DNA of 64,000 nt from Taibaiella sp. KBW10. GTDB taxonomy: Bacteria; Bacteroidota; Bacteroidia; Chitinophagales; Chitinophagaceae. Numbering within the stretch: position 1 is the first letter of the stretch; every line of letters starts with the position of its first letter. Under the pieces are notes generated by a model. It saw nothing but the letters and a program-made list of their open reading frames with translations. It did not search any database and was not told the origin of the DNA. The DNA lies in contig NZ_QAJI01000003.1 in assembly GCF_003852495.1 (NCBI RefSeq), forward strand, positions 272,497-336,496, read 5' to 3'. This document shows positions 44,162 to 52,514 of this stretch, piece by piece. The position numbers were made by a program, and so were the translations under genes.

Positions 44162-46352
44162 ATACGTGCTATTATTTGCATGCTTCCTTATTGCTACTCC
44201 AAGAATCTTTGCGCAAACGGACTCCCTGCGGCAAGCCAGGGTTTTAGATGAAGTACAGGTTAACGATAAGGCATCAAGCGATTTTGACAACCTGCGCAAG
44301 ATTGATGGGATGAAAATTACTGTAGGAAAGAAAACGGAGGTAATCAATGTGGAGCAACTCACGGTAAACAAATCTAACAATAATACTCGGCAGCTATATG
44401 CCAAGGTCACGGGGCTGAATATTTTTGAAAATGATGGTTCCGGATTACAGCTCAGTATTGGTGGCAGGGGCTTGGATCCTAACCGCACCGCAAATTTCAA
44501 TGTACGCCAAAACGGGTATGATATCAGCGCCGATGCACTGGGTTATCCGGAAAGTTACTATACCCCACCCGCCGATGCCCTGCAAAGGATCGAGATCATA
44601 AAGGGCGCGGCCAGTCTTCAGTTCGGTACCCAATTTGGCGGTCTGGTCAACTTCAAAATGAAACCGGCAGGGGGCAATAAACCTTTCGAACTGACCTCTA
44701 AACAAACCCTGGGTTCCTGGAATTTCTTTGGTTCGTTCAACCGCATTAATGGCCATATCGGCAAAAAAATAGATTATATCGCTTATGCGCATTATAAACG
44801 TGGGGATGGCTGGCGCCCCAACAGTGGTTTTAATGCGATCAATGCTTATACCGAAATTACCTATAGGGTGAATGATCAGCATAAGATCAGCTTCCAATAT
44901 ACCCTTCTTAAATACCTGGCGCAACAACCAGGCGGTCTTGATGACCGAATGTATGCTCAAGATCCGCGTCAAAGCAACCGCGCACGCAACTGGTTTGATG
45001 TTAGCTGGAACTTGTTCAGCATCGAATGGCTGAGCCAAATCAGCCCGAACACGAGCTTACAAACTACTGCTTATGGTCTTATGGCGCACCGGAAAGCACT
45101 TGGGTTCCGACCAAATCGACCTGCACAGACCGATCCCGGAGGAAAGCGTGACCTGCTGATCGGTACTTTTCAGAATTATGCACTTGAATCCCGTTTGCTG
45201 CATCATTATCAATTATTCGGAAAAAGACAAAGTGCCTTAATCGGAGTAAGGATTTACAAGGGCAATACTTTAAGTAAACAAGGCAATGTAGACAATGGCA
45301 GCGGTGCTGATTTTACGTTCCACAAAGAAGTTGATGAGCTGATCAGCGATTATCGCTTCCCAAATCTGAATATGGCAGCTTTTGCAGAACAGGTTTTTCG
45401 CTTGTCGGATCGATGGAGCATTACGCCCGGTCTTCGCTTTGAATTTATACAAACACGCTCGACGGGTACGTTTAATGAAATCATCTATGACCTGAGGGAT
45501 AGTATCATTAGCAAAACGGCGACTCCGGAATCACGGTCTTTAGCCCGCAGCTTTCTTATAGGCGGGCTTGGCAGCAGCTACCAATTCCGGCAAGACCTGG
45601 AACTGTATGGCAATATTTCACAAAATTATCGTTCGGTGACTTTTAGTGATATACAATTGGTGAATGCCTCTCTGGAAATTGACCCCAATATCCGCGATGA
45701 GAAAGGATGGAGTGCCGATTTGGGCTTAAGGGGTAACTTAGGAACAAGCCTTCGTTTTGACATCAGTGGTTTTCATTTATACTATGGTAATAAGATTGGC
45801 GAGTACTTTTTTGCCCGGACAAACGGGCAGGTGATTCGCAGAAGGGGCAATATCGGGGTCGCCCAAATTTCGGGATTGGAAAGTTTTCTCGAACTCAATA
45901 TCCTTCATGCCCTGGCAAAGCAGGAAAAACAATTCAAACTATCGGTATATTCTAATCTTGCCCTCACCCATTCGCGCATCAGCAAAAGCAAGCTTCCGAA
46001 TGTACTGCATAAACAGGTAGAGTATGTACCTGAAGTAAACTGGAAAACAGGTATACAAAGCCAGTATAAACAGCTGAAAGTATCGGTACAACTCAGTCAT
46101 TTAAGCCAACAGTACACCGATGCCACCAATGCCACTTCGGGCAATTTCAGTGGAGTAATCGGTTTGTTACCGGCTTATACCTTAATCGATCTCTCGGCCG
46201 CCTGGCGCTGGAAATACCTTTTGATTGAGCTATCCCTTAATAACCTGGGTAATGCTACGTACACCACCAGAAGAGCAACCGGATATCCGGGACCGGGCAT
46301 CATTCCGGGAGAGGGCCGGGCCATTTATGCCACTTTGGGGGTGCAGTTGTAA
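44151..46352 (+). CDS. TonB-dependent outer-membrane receptor
   Basis: 733 residues. Signal peptide to about residue 21 (RIFAQ). Plug domain about 40-190 with LSIGGRGLDPNRTANFNVRQNG and IEIIKGAASLQFGTQFGGLVNF, as in FecA-type siderophore receptors. A 22-strand barrel fills the rest (LTSKQTLGSWNFFGSFNRINGH ... AIYATLGVQL, ending in a barrel-type strand). There is no carboxypeptidase-regulatory head and no SusD partner, so a metal chelate rather than a glycan is the likely cargo. The ATG at 44151 overlaps the carboxylase-like gene by 11 bases; the open frame upstream of it lies inside that gene. A terminator follows. Confidence 0.93.
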   Translation: MAYKYVLLFACFLIATPRIFAQTDSLRQARVLDEVQVNDKASSDFDNLRKIDGMKITVGKKTEVINVEQLTVNKSNNNTRQLYAKVTGLNIFENDGSGLQLSIGGRGLDPNRTANFNVRQNGYDISADALGYPESYYTPPADALQRIEIIKGAASLQFGTQFGGLVNFKMKPAGGNKPFELTSKQTLGSWNFFGSFNRINGHIGKKIDYIAYAHYKRGDGWRPNSGFNAINAYTEITYRVNDQHKISFQYTLLKYLAQQPGGLDDRMYAQDPRQSNRARNWFDVSWNLFSIEWLSQISPNTSLQTTAYGLMAHRKALGFRPNRPAQTDPGGKRDLLIGTFQNYALESRLLHHYQLFGKRQSALIGVRIYKGNTLSKQGNVDNGSGADFTFHKEVDELISDYRFPNLNMAAFAEQVFRLSDRWSITPGLRFEFIQTRSTGTFNEIIYDLRDSIISKTATPESRSLARSFLIGGLGSSYQFRQDLELYGNISQNYRSVTFSDIQLVNASLEIDPNIRDEKGWSADLGLRGNLGTSLRFDISGFHLYYGNKIGEYFFARTNGQVIRRRGNIGVAQISGLESFLELNILHALAKQEKQFKLSVYSNLALTHSRISKSKLPNVLHKQVEYVPEVNWKTGIQSQYKQLKVSVQLSHLSQQYTDATNATSGNFSGVIGLLPAYTLIDLSAAWRWKYLLIELSLNNLGNATYTTRRATGYPGPGIIPGEGRAIYATLGVQL

Positions 46353-46366
46353 GCTATTTATAAAAA

Positions 46367-46394
46367 AGCCACCCGACGAGAACGTCGGGCGGCT
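46367..46394. terminator. Terminator between receptor and PspC operon
   Basis: AGCC-A-CCCGAC pairs with GTCGGG-C-GGCT, with six A on the left, which read as T on the minus strand. It serves the PspC operon best and lies between convergent genes. Confidence 0.85.
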
Positions 46395-46420
46395 ACCGTA
46401 AACAAACTATAGACTAATAG

Positions 46421-48220
46421 TTAAGGTAATGGGCTGATGCTGCCATCATTTTCCATTTTATATAAGGTATTGGCTTTCCAGTTTGGATGATCATTTACAT
46501 TGATTGTATAGCCTCTGTGTCCTTTAATTCTCCAGGATTTGGAAAAAGATTTAGGGATATCACCCATACGGAATACTTTGCCTTTGGGAATCTGCACTTC
46601 TGCGGTCAGCAACTGGCCTCTGTATACTTTTGGTCCTCCGAGAGAGATGTACCTTGGAAAGCTCAGCCCGCTGCTATCCTGGGCAAAGCGGAAAGGCATG
46701 GCCGTGGCATATTGTTGTGCCGTAGCGACATTTTTCCCGTTACTTTGCCTGATCAGGTTTAAATGATAGAGGCTATCGGCGCTGGGCACTACTTTTACAC
46801 TCATGGCTTCAAATTCATAGCCTCCGGCAACGGTTTCCCTCACAAAAGTAAAGTCCTCTGCACTGGTTGATATTGAATCCCTGATCTGTCCGATAGTGAG
46901 TGTATCCTTTGGTTGGACCATAGACAGCCTTTCTTCAAGAATAAATTCTTTTTTTACATCTGAAAAAAGATCGCTCCCAACATAAAATAGGGTAAAAATA
47001 CTCAGCATGAAGGTGATGCCTAAACCATAACCCACCCATTTGTTGGTCTTTTTGGGCTTTTTGATCAGGTGTATCAACCATCTGATGATCGCCACGATAG
47101 GAATGACAGCTGCTAAAATAGCCGATATATATAATAAACTTGACTGCCACGAATGCTCAAAGATGATATTGGAGAAGGGCATGACGGCGACACCCAAAGT
47201 CGAGAAACCAAAGAGCAGGGCCAGTAAACCGATCAGAATGGCAATAAGCACCAGTGCCAGGGTACCCAGCACAAAGAATAAGATCGTATAAGCAAATATT
47301 TTCAGCAAGACCACGAAAAAGTTGCTTCCGGAATTGCGTACCGGTGTAGGAACCGCACTATTTTCTGTTTTCAAGGCCGCACTGAGGTTTTGCACATCAA
47401 TTTTTTCGCCGCGTAAATCCATTTTATCAGTCAGGGTTGATGCTTTTGGCAAAATAGCCCAAAGGACAATATACAAAAGGGATAACGTTGGAAATGCCGC
47501 TGTCGAAAAGGAGGCCAGCTCATTTTCATTAATGATATTGAAAAAGATAATCCCTAAGAGCGGAAAGGCAAAGAATAAGCGCAGCCAATTAACGGATACG
47601 TTCATATATGCGGACAGTCCTTTACAGACGCCTCCTAATATTTTACCATCCAGATCGCGGTATAATCTTCTTTTTAATTGGGTTGTGGGGATAAAGTAAG
47701 CCGGTAAAGCGATCCACAGTAAGAAGTACAACAGTACACCGCTTCCATAAAGCAAGGTTAAGAGCACAAAGGCAATCCGCACTACGGCAACATCTACATT
47801 CAGGTAAGATGCGACACCACTACAAACCCCTCCGAGTATTTTATCGTTGGCGTTACGCACCAGTTTTTTTCCTGATGGCTGTGCCAGATTGCTCTGAGGC
47901 AGGCCTTGTGCCGGGCGCAGCTGTTCTATTTCCGGTTCTATAAATTCGTCGGAAGTTTCCATCACGATTTGTTCCGGGCTGCCCATTATTTTAATGACCG
48001 ATTGTACATCTTCTTTTGCGATGGACACATTGTCTTTTTTCAGCTTGTCATGAAAAAGTTCTGCAATACGGTCTTCCATATCGCTATAGATTTCCATGCC
48101 GCCTTTTTCTTTTCCAAAATGTTGTTTTAACCAATTGAGGTACGTGGTGAGTTGACTATACGCTTCATCATCGATGGGCAACAAACGCCCGGCTAAGTTG
48201 ATATTGATTACCTTATTCAT
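46421..48220 (-). CDS. Membrane protein with two PspC domains
   Basis: 599 residues. A cytosolic head of about 100 residues (MNKVININLAGRLLPID) precedes two PspC domains (about 113-170 and 183-245), each with the DGKILGGVCxGLxxYxNV pattern and a membrane helix. Five or so more membrane helices follow (about 310-420), then a periplasmic C-terminal domain to residue 599 (KGKVFRMGDIPKSFSKSW). PspC in proteobacteria senses membrane stress with PspB; here the double form suggests a stress sensor or effector of its own. It overlaps the PadR gene by eight bases and is last in the operon. Confidence 0.9.
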   Translation of the reverse strand: MNKVININLAGRLLPIDDEAYSQLTTYLNWLKQHFGKEKGGMEIYSDMEDRIAELFHDKLKKDNVSIAKEDVQSVIKIMGSPEQIVMETSDEFIEPEIEQLRPAQGLPQSNLAQPSGKKLVRNANDKILGGVCSGVASYLNVDVAVVRIAFVLLTLLYGSGVLLYFLLWIALPAYFIPTTQLKRRLYRDLDGKILGGVCKGLSAYMNVSVNWLRLFFAFPLLGIIFFNIINENELASFSTAAFPTLSLLYIVLWAILPKASTLTDKMDLRGEKIDVQNLSAALKTENSAVPTPVRNSGSNFFVVLLKIFAYTILFFVLGTLALVLIAILIGLLALLFGFSTLGVAVMPFSNIIFEHSWQSSLLYISAILAAVIPIVAIIRWLIHLIKKPKKTNKWVGYGLGITFMLSIFTLFYVGSDLFSDVKKEFILEERLSMVQPKDTLTIGQIRDSISTSAEDFTFVRETVAGGYEFEAMSVKVVPSADSLYHLNLIRQSNGKNVATAQQYATAMPFRFAQDSSGLSFPRYISLGGPKVYRGQLLTAEVQIPKGKVFRMGDIPKSFSKSWRIKGHRGYTINVNDHPNWKANTLYKMENDGSISPLP

Positions 48221-48557
48221 AATCTATGGCATTAGCGTTAATAATATTGTTTACGGCATTACTGAGCTGATCCCAGGTGGTGGCGAGTTCCTGATAAAAC
48301 TTTTCCCCTTCTTCTGTGAGGGAAAAGTATTTTCTTGGCGGACCGGACTGGCTTTCTTCCCAACGATAATTCAATAAAGTTGCATTTTTGAGTCTTGTCA
48401 GTAAAGGATACAAGGTACCCTCCAGTATGTTAAGGCCGGCTTGCTTCATTTTATCTAAAATCTCTGAGGGATAAACTTCCCCATTACGGATAATCGACAA
48501 GATGCAAAACTCCAACACGCCTTTTCGCATTTGCGACTGTGTGTTATCTACATTCAT
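48213..48557 (-). CDS. PadR family transcriptional regulator
   Basis: 114 residues with a winged helix-turn-helix (about 8-85): QMRKGVLEFCILSIIRNGEVYPSEILDKMKQAGLNILEGTLYPLLTRLKNATLL, the standard PadR N-terminal pattern, and the wing YRWEESQSGPPRKYFSLTEEGEKF. A short C-terminal helix (about 88-110) serves for dimerisation, as in the small PadR-s2 type. It is the third gene of the operon and overlaps both neighbours (eight bases with PspC, four with DUF2752). It probably represses its own operon through the palindrome at 49253-49268. Confidence 0.93.
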   Translation of the reverse strand: MNVDNTQSQMRKGVLEFCILSIIRNGEVYPSEILDKMKQAGLNILEGTLYPLLTRLKNATLLNYRWEESQSGPPRKYFSLTEEGEKFYQELATTWDQLSNAVNNIINANAIDYE

Positions 48558-48904
48558 GGCACTTTTTTTGTGTGAACAATTTTATTATATATGTTGATCC
48601 ATTGTTGCAACAGACTGTATCCTAAAACAGGTATCAGTAAAAACAGAAGGGCGTTATGATGCCAGGCCAGCGTAATATCTCCTTGCAGCAAAGCGCTTAC
48701 CGCTCTTGAAAGGCCACAACCCGGGCAATCGACCCCAAATGCTTTTTTGAACAAACAAGGAATACTTATATCCAAACTGGTATATTGGTTCAATAGAAGG
48801 GTTGCGATATAAAGCAATCCAAATCCTATATACCATTTGTTCCGTTCCAAAAAAAGGATTGTTGCTTGCTTACAGCCCTTTATTGGTGATATAGTTTCCG
48901 TCAT
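48554..48904 (-). CDS. DUF2752 membrane protein
   Basis: 116 residues with three membrane helices. The DUF2752 signature PCLFKKAFGVDCPGCGLSRAVSALLQGDITLAWHHNALLFLLIP is present in full (about 50-93), including the CPGCGLSRA cysteines. Function unknown; the Cys pair could bind metal or form a disulfide. Its start lies 35 bases inside the TM2 gene in another frame, and its stop overlaps the PadR start by ATGA, so all four genes form one tight translational chain. Confidence 0.88.
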   Translation of the reverse strand: MTETISPIKGCKQATILFLERNKWYIGFGLLYIATLLLNQYTSLDISIPCLFKKAFGVDCPGCGLSRAVSALLQGDITLAWHHNALLFLLIPVLGYSLLQQWINIYNKIVHTKKVP

Positions 48905-49211
48905 TGTCCTTAAAATTGTTGGTAATGATCATGATCAGGTCTACCAAAGCCCAGATACCACAACCACCTAAGGTTAATAACTGCACTACCCCGATACCGA
49001 TCTTACGGTTGTAAAAACTGTGCAATCCAAGGGTACCCCCAAAGAAACACAAGAGCAGGGTTACCAACCATCTGTTTCCTTCTTCATTATTAACCAATCC
49101 GGAGGTGCCCGGAGCAGCCATTTGTCTTACGCCACATTTAGGGCATATTTCTGCATTTACATTGATCACTGCACCGCAGTCATTACAATACTTTTCTGTT
49201 ACGTTAGTCAT
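48870..49211 (-). CDS. Zinc-ribbon TM2 domain protein
   Basis: 113 residues. An N-terminal zinc ribbon (CNDCG at 9-13 and CPKCG at 23-27) is followed by a TM2 domain (about 47-100: RWLVTLLLCFFGGTLGLHSFYNRKIGIGVVQLLTLGGCGIWALVDLIMI), two helices with a short turn. TM2 proteins occur beside many signalling genes but have no settled role. It is the first gene of the PadR-PspC operon, just after the promoter and operator. Confidence 0.92.
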   Translation of the reverse strand: MTNVTEKYCNDCGAVINVNAEICPKCGVRQMAAPGTSGLVNNEEGNRWLVTLLLCFFGGTLGLHSFYNRKIGIGVVQLLTLGGCGIWALVDLIMIITNNFKDNDGNYITNKGL

Positions 49212-49243
49212 ATACTTTGTTTTTTAGGTTATTGTTTACATTG

Positions 49244-49251
49244 CAAAGATA
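49244..49251 (-). promoter_or_regulatory. -7 promoter box of the TM2-DUF2752-PadR-PspC operon
   Basis: TATCTTTG on the minus strand, followed by GCAATG. An ATTG at 49273-49276 on the opposite reading gives the -33 box with a 21-base spacer, which is filled by the palindrome. Confidence 0.65.
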
Positions 49252-49252
49252 T

Positions 49253-49268
49253 GTACTTAATTAGGTAC
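49253..49268. promoter_or_regulatory. Palindromic operator, probable PadR site
   Basis: GTACTTAATTAGGTAC is a 16-base palindrome with a single mismatched pair. It sits exactly between the -33 and -7 boxes, where a bound repressor blocks RNA polymerase. PadR proteins usually bind such AT-rich palindromes in their own promoter. Confidence 0.6.
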
Positions 49269-49325
49269 TTTACAATACATAATACTATATTTAGCACTTA
49301 TTTAACAATTAAGGTATAAAACAAA

Positions 49326-49356
49326 AAAAGACGGCTTTCGATGAAAGCCGTCTTTT
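49326..49356 (-). terminator. Terminator of the E2 gene
   Basis: AAAAGACGGCTTTC pairs perfectly with its complement over 14 bases around loop GAT. On the minus strand the stem is followed by a long T-run (from AAAAAAA). It lies 20 bases after the E2 stop. Confidence 0.92.
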
Positions 49357-49376
49357 GGTACTAAAATTAAGTAAGA

Positions 49377-50684
49377 TTATATAGATCTGTTAGGGTCAAA
49401 TGCTTCTAATTCATTGGCTACAGCCGTTAAGAAACTGGCTCCCAAAGAACCATCTACGATTCTGTGATCATAACTTAAGGACAAGTACATCATCTGGCGA
49501 ATGGCAATCACATCACCTTGTGGTGTTTCCAAAACCATAGGACGCTTTTTAATGCTTCCTACAGCCAATATAGCTACCTGAGGTTGGTTAATGATTGGTG
49601 TTCCCATCAAGCTTCCGAAAGTACCTACATTCGTCAGGGTAAAGGTACCGCCTTGTGTATCGTCAACTTTTAATTTATTGATTCTTGCTGCATTGGCCAA
49701 ACCGTTTACATCTTTAACGATGCCCAAAAGGTTTTTTACTTCTGCATTTTTGATTACCGGCACAATCAGGTTACCACTTGGCAAAGCCGTAGCCATACCG
49801 ATGTTGATGTCCTTTTTGATGATAATTCTATCCCCATCAATACTGCTATTGATCATTGGGAATTTCTTTATACAATTTACAATGGCTTCAATGAAAATCG
49901 GTGTAAAGGTGATTTTCTCTCCGTATTGTTTGAGGAATGCATTTTTGTTTTTATCTCTCCACTGTACCAGATTGGTTACATCACATTCTGTAAAGCTGGT
50001 TACGTGTGGTGAAGTAGATTTACTACGCACCATGTGTTCTGCAATCAGCTTACGCATCCTGTCCATTTCCACAATCTCTACATTACCACCCGGATTGGTT
50101 GTGGCAGGAGCAGGTGTTGTGGCAACAGGAGCAGCTACAGTAGCTGCTGCCGGAGCAGGGGCCGCTATAACAGCAGGTGCTGCACCTCTGTTGGATACAT
50201 ATGTTAAGATATCTTTTTTCGTTACACGGCCTTCATTGCCGGTACCCGGTATATTTTCCAATTCGGTCATGCCAATGCCCTCTTTAGCAGCGATATTCAA
50301 TACTAAAGGAGAGTAAAAGCGATTACCGCCAGTTGTTCCGCTCACTACGGGTGCTGCTGTTGCAACCGGCGCTGCCGTTACTGCAGGAGCCGCTTGTGCA
50401 AGGGGTGCTGCAGCTTGCTGTGGAGCAGGTGTTACCGCGCCATCACCAGATTGGATACGGGCTATAACCGTACCAATAGGTACCACATCATTTTCTTTAA
50501 ATAAAATTTCAACAATAGTACCGGCTGCAGTAGAAGGCACTTCACTATCCACCTTATCTGTGGCAATCTCCAGTACTGTTTCGTCCATCTTAACAGCATC
50601 TCCCGGTTGTTTGTGCCATTTCAATACAGTGGCTTCCATTATACTTTCGCCCATTTTAGGCATGATCAAATCTACTACAGACAT
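49377..50684 (-). CDS. 2-Oxoacid dehydrogenase E2 (dihydrolipoyl acyltransferase)
   Basis: 435 residues. Lipoyl domain (1-80) with the lipoylated Lys44 in TDKVDSE; an Ala/Pro-rich linker (about 85-130); a peripheral-subunit-binding domain (about 140-178: YSPLVLNIAAKEGIGMTELENIPGTGNEGRVTKKDILTYV); a second linker; and the acyltransferase core (about 210-435) with catalytic His407 in SYDHRIVDG. It passes an acyl group from E1 to CoA. The type is closest to branched-chain 2-oxoacid or 2-oxoglutarate complexes; which one is unclear since no E1 or E3 gene is next to it. A near-perfect promoter at 50715-50745 fixes the ATG at 50684 as start rather than the one 20 codons upstream. Confidence 0.94.
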   Translation of the reverse strand: MSVVDLIMPKMGESIMEATVLKWHKQPGDAVKMDETVLEIATDKVDSEVPSTAAGTIVEILFKENDVVPIGTVIARIQSGDGAVTPAPQQAAAPLAQAAPAVTAAPVATAAPVVSGTTGGNRFYSPLVLNIAAKEGIGMTELENIPGTGNEGRVTKKDILTYVSNRGAAPAVIAAPAPAAATVAAPVATTPAPATTNPGGNVEIVEMDRMRKLIAEHMVRSKSTSPHVTSFTECDVTNLVQWRDKNKNAFLKQYGEKITFTPIFIEAIVNCIKKFPMINSSIDGDRIIIKKDINIGMATALPSGNLIVPVIKNAEVKNLLGIVKDVNGLANAARINKLKVDDTQGGTFTLTNVGTFGSLMGTPIINQPQVAILAVGSIKKRPMVLETPQGDVIAIRQMMYLSLSYDHRIVDGSLGASFLTAVANELEAFDPNRSI

Positions 50685-50714
50685 ATTTTTGATTTTATAT
50701 AAAAAATTTCTCGG

Positions 50715-50745
50715 CAAATGTAAATCATTGCCGCTTAGTTTCAAA
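50715..50745 (-). promoter_or_regulatory. Promoter of the E2 gene
   Basis: TTTG, a 19-base spacer, then TACATTTG on the minus strand: an exact match to the Bacteroidota housekeeping promoter. It overlaps the upstream in-frame ATG at 50744, which therefore cannot be the start. Confidence 0.85.
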
Positions 50746-50875
50746 AAAAATAGCGATTATTCTATAGCCAACTCCCGACTATAATATAAAATACAGTCTT
50801 GGTGAGGACGCGCTCCCCTTGGCTGTGGAACAGGCGATAAAATACCTATAAAAGCGAGATTCGTTATAAATGCTT

Positions 50876-51736
50876 CTAAGCCTGTTTATTAATAATGACG
50901 TGGGTAGGTGTAGGACCAGCGATTCCATTGGCTTCAAAAGCCTTTTTGACCAGTTCTGTTACCCCAAAATAAACTTCCCAGTAATCAGCCTGTGTGGTGT
51001 AAGGCCTTACGGCAATTTTGGTCATAAAATCAGAAACACTGCTGACGACAAATTCCGGTGCCGGTGTTTGCATCACTTTAGGATGTGATTTCACCGCCGC
51101 TAAAGCGATCATTCTGGCCTTATCGACGTCCTGATCATTGGCAATGGCCATATTAATGTCTACCCTTAAATTACCATGTGTATTAAAATTGGTGATCACA
51201 CCGGTGGATAAAGGCCCGTTGGGCAGGATAACCGTTTTGTTTTCGGGGGTAAGGATTACCGTGCTGAAAATACCCAGCTCTTTAACCACACCGGCACTGC
51301 CTTGTGCTTCTATAATATCGCCAACTTTGAACGGACGGAAGATCATCAACATGACGCCCCCGGCAAGATTGCCCAACGATCCGTTTAATGCGGCACCAAT
51401 ACCTACAGCCGCACCGGCAAGAATGGCCGAAAAGCCCATGATATTAATACCCAGAATACCGGCGATAGAGAGGAATAAAACGAGTAAAAGGGTGACTTTT
51501 AGGAGAGATAATAAAAACCCGGACAGAGAGGCATCAAATTTTTTATGAGCAATGGATCTGCGCAGCAGCGCAACCACACGATTGATGATCCATTGGCCAA
51601 TGAGGTAGACCACAATGGCACCCAGTATATTAGGGCCGTAATCAAATAAAAGGTCTTTTGCCTTTGAAGCCCAGGTAGAACCAATTTTAATAGCCTGGTC
51701 GGTAGGGATAGAGACACTTTGTAAAAAGATGTTCAT
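50876..51736 (-). CDS. Small-conductance mechanosensitive channel (MscS type)
   Basis: 286 residues with three membrane helices (about 33-52, 70-92 and 98-130). The third, pore-lining helix and the start of the beta domain are typical of MscS: ILAGAAVGIGAALNGSLGNLAGGVMLMIFRPFKVGDIIE. A beta domain (about 135-185, GTVILTPENKTVILPNGPLSTGVITNF-like) and a C-terminal alpha/beta domain follow. It opens when the membrane stretches, saving cells from osmotic shock. It is a single gene with a -7 box at 51766-51773. Confidence 0.94.
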   Translation of the reverse strand: MNIFLQSVSIPTDQAIKIGSTWASKAKDLLFDYGPNILGAIVVYLIGQWIINRVVALLRRSIAHKKFDASLSGFLLSLLKVTLLLVLFLSIAGILGINIMGFSAILAGAAVGIGAALNGSLGNLAGGVMLMIFRPFKVGDIIEAQGSAGVVKELGIFSTVILTPENKTVILPNGPLSTGVITNFNTHGNLRVDINMAIANDQDVDKARMIALAAVKSHPKVMQTPAPEFVVSSVSDFMTKIAVRPYTTQADYWEVYFGVTELVKKAFEANGIAGPTPTHVIINKQA

Positions 51737-51765
51737 AACATTGTTTTTTAAAAATGAATAAAAAT

Positions 51766-51773
51766 CAAATGTA
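51766..51773 (-). promoter_or_regulatory. -7 promoter box of the MscS gene
   Basis: TACATTTG on the minus strand, 29 bases before the ATG. -33 box not clear. Confidence 0.5.
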
Positions 51774-51953
51774 TAACAATAAGGATATTAAAAATATTTT
51801 TAGTGGAGGATTTACATTTCATTAAATATGTGCGCTTAACAAACGTATTTCGAATGATGTTATCGTTTGCGGGAAATCATGAGCTGTATTTTTTGTGGTA
51901 TTGGGGTATATTATATAATCGTCCGGCGCAAATATGCTCCCAAAAGAGAAAAT

Positions 51954-52154
51954 GAGTATGCTCTTTTAGGAAACAAAGACATACTTTCTTCTTTTGGTTT
52001 CCATTTATCACTATGCTACCTTTTGCCTTGATGCAAAAGGTAGCGCCAAAAAATCAAGGTGTCGGTCGGTAGTCAAACTCACTGCGCTCGGACAGTGGTT
52101 TACGCCTTTAGCGACCGAGCCAATGTAATTTTCTTAACGCCGGATTTATAAGGC
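51954..52154. repeat. Dispersed palindromic repeat, copy B
   Basis: Matches copy A (18823-19053) over about 200 bases, including the palindrome CTACCTTTTGC with its complement (about 52015-52042) and the CACTGCGCTCGGACAGTGG segment. It lacks roughly 30 bases found in copy A. It is bounded by the inverted ten-mers CTCTTTTAGG (51961-51970) and CCTAAAAGAG (52196-52205), which would fit the ends of a small mobile element of about 245 bases. Confidence 0.85.
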
Positions 52155-52290
52155 CACAAAAGGACGAATGAAAGGGTTGTCTATATATGGATCGTCCTAA
52201 AAGAGAAATCACCCTAGCTTTAATTAAAGGACAGGTCATTATACACATTCAAAATATGTTGGTGGTAAAATTTTAAGCAAAAAAAAAAGC

Positions 52291-52319
52291 GGACAATCGA
52301 AAATAATTTTCAATTGTCC
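52291..52319 (-). terminator. Terminator of tRNA-Leu
   Basis: GGACAAT-C-GAAAAT pairs with ATTTTC-A-ATTGTCC. On the minus strand the stem is followed by ten T. Lies directly after the tRNA-Leu 3' end. Confidence 0.85.
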
Positions 52320-52325
52320 ACTAGG

Positions 52326-52409
52326 TGCGGCAGAGGAGATTCGAACTCCCAAGTCCTTGCGAACACAACGACCTCAACGTTGCGCGTCTACCAGTTTCGC
52401 CACCGCCGC
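52326..52409 (-). tRNA. tRNA-Leu (anticodon GAG)
   Basis: 84 bases with the long variable arm of leucine tRNAs. Acceptor GCGGCGG faces CTGCCGC; anticodon stem CAACG/CGTTG encloses loop TTGAGGT with anticodon GAG, reading CTC and CTT codons. The T arm has TTCGAAT. The CCA end is not encoded in full. It is a single tRNA gene with its own terminator. Confidence 0.95.
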
Positions 52410-52497
52410 ATGTTTTTCAGAAGTGTGCAAATATATATACAATTTTGGAGAGTTTATACGTTTTTATCATAAATTAATATCTTTAATTAAAAAATCG

Positions 52498-52505
52498 TAT
52501 TTTTG
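52498..52505 (+). promoter_or_regulatory. -7 promoter box of bamD
   Basis: TATTTTTG, followed by CAAAC and the ATG ten bases later, so the leader is extremely short. This favours the ATG at 52515 over earlier codons. Confidence 0.55.
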
Positions 52506-52514
52506 CAAACTATT

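Larger units (their letters stand above)
51737..52325. other. Gene-free stretch with repeat copy B
   Basis: 589 bases between the MscS gene and tRNA-Leu. Contains a promoter box at 51766, repeat copy B, a pair of ten-base inverted ends (51961-51970 and 52196-52205), one TTATACACA (52239-52247) and the tRNA-Leu terminator. No coding frame. Confidence 0.6.

Noticed and set aside
52239-52247. TTATACACA, a match to the DnaA box consensus
   Set aside because: A single copy, with no cluster, no AT-rich unwinding region of the right form and no dnaA or other origin genes nearby.
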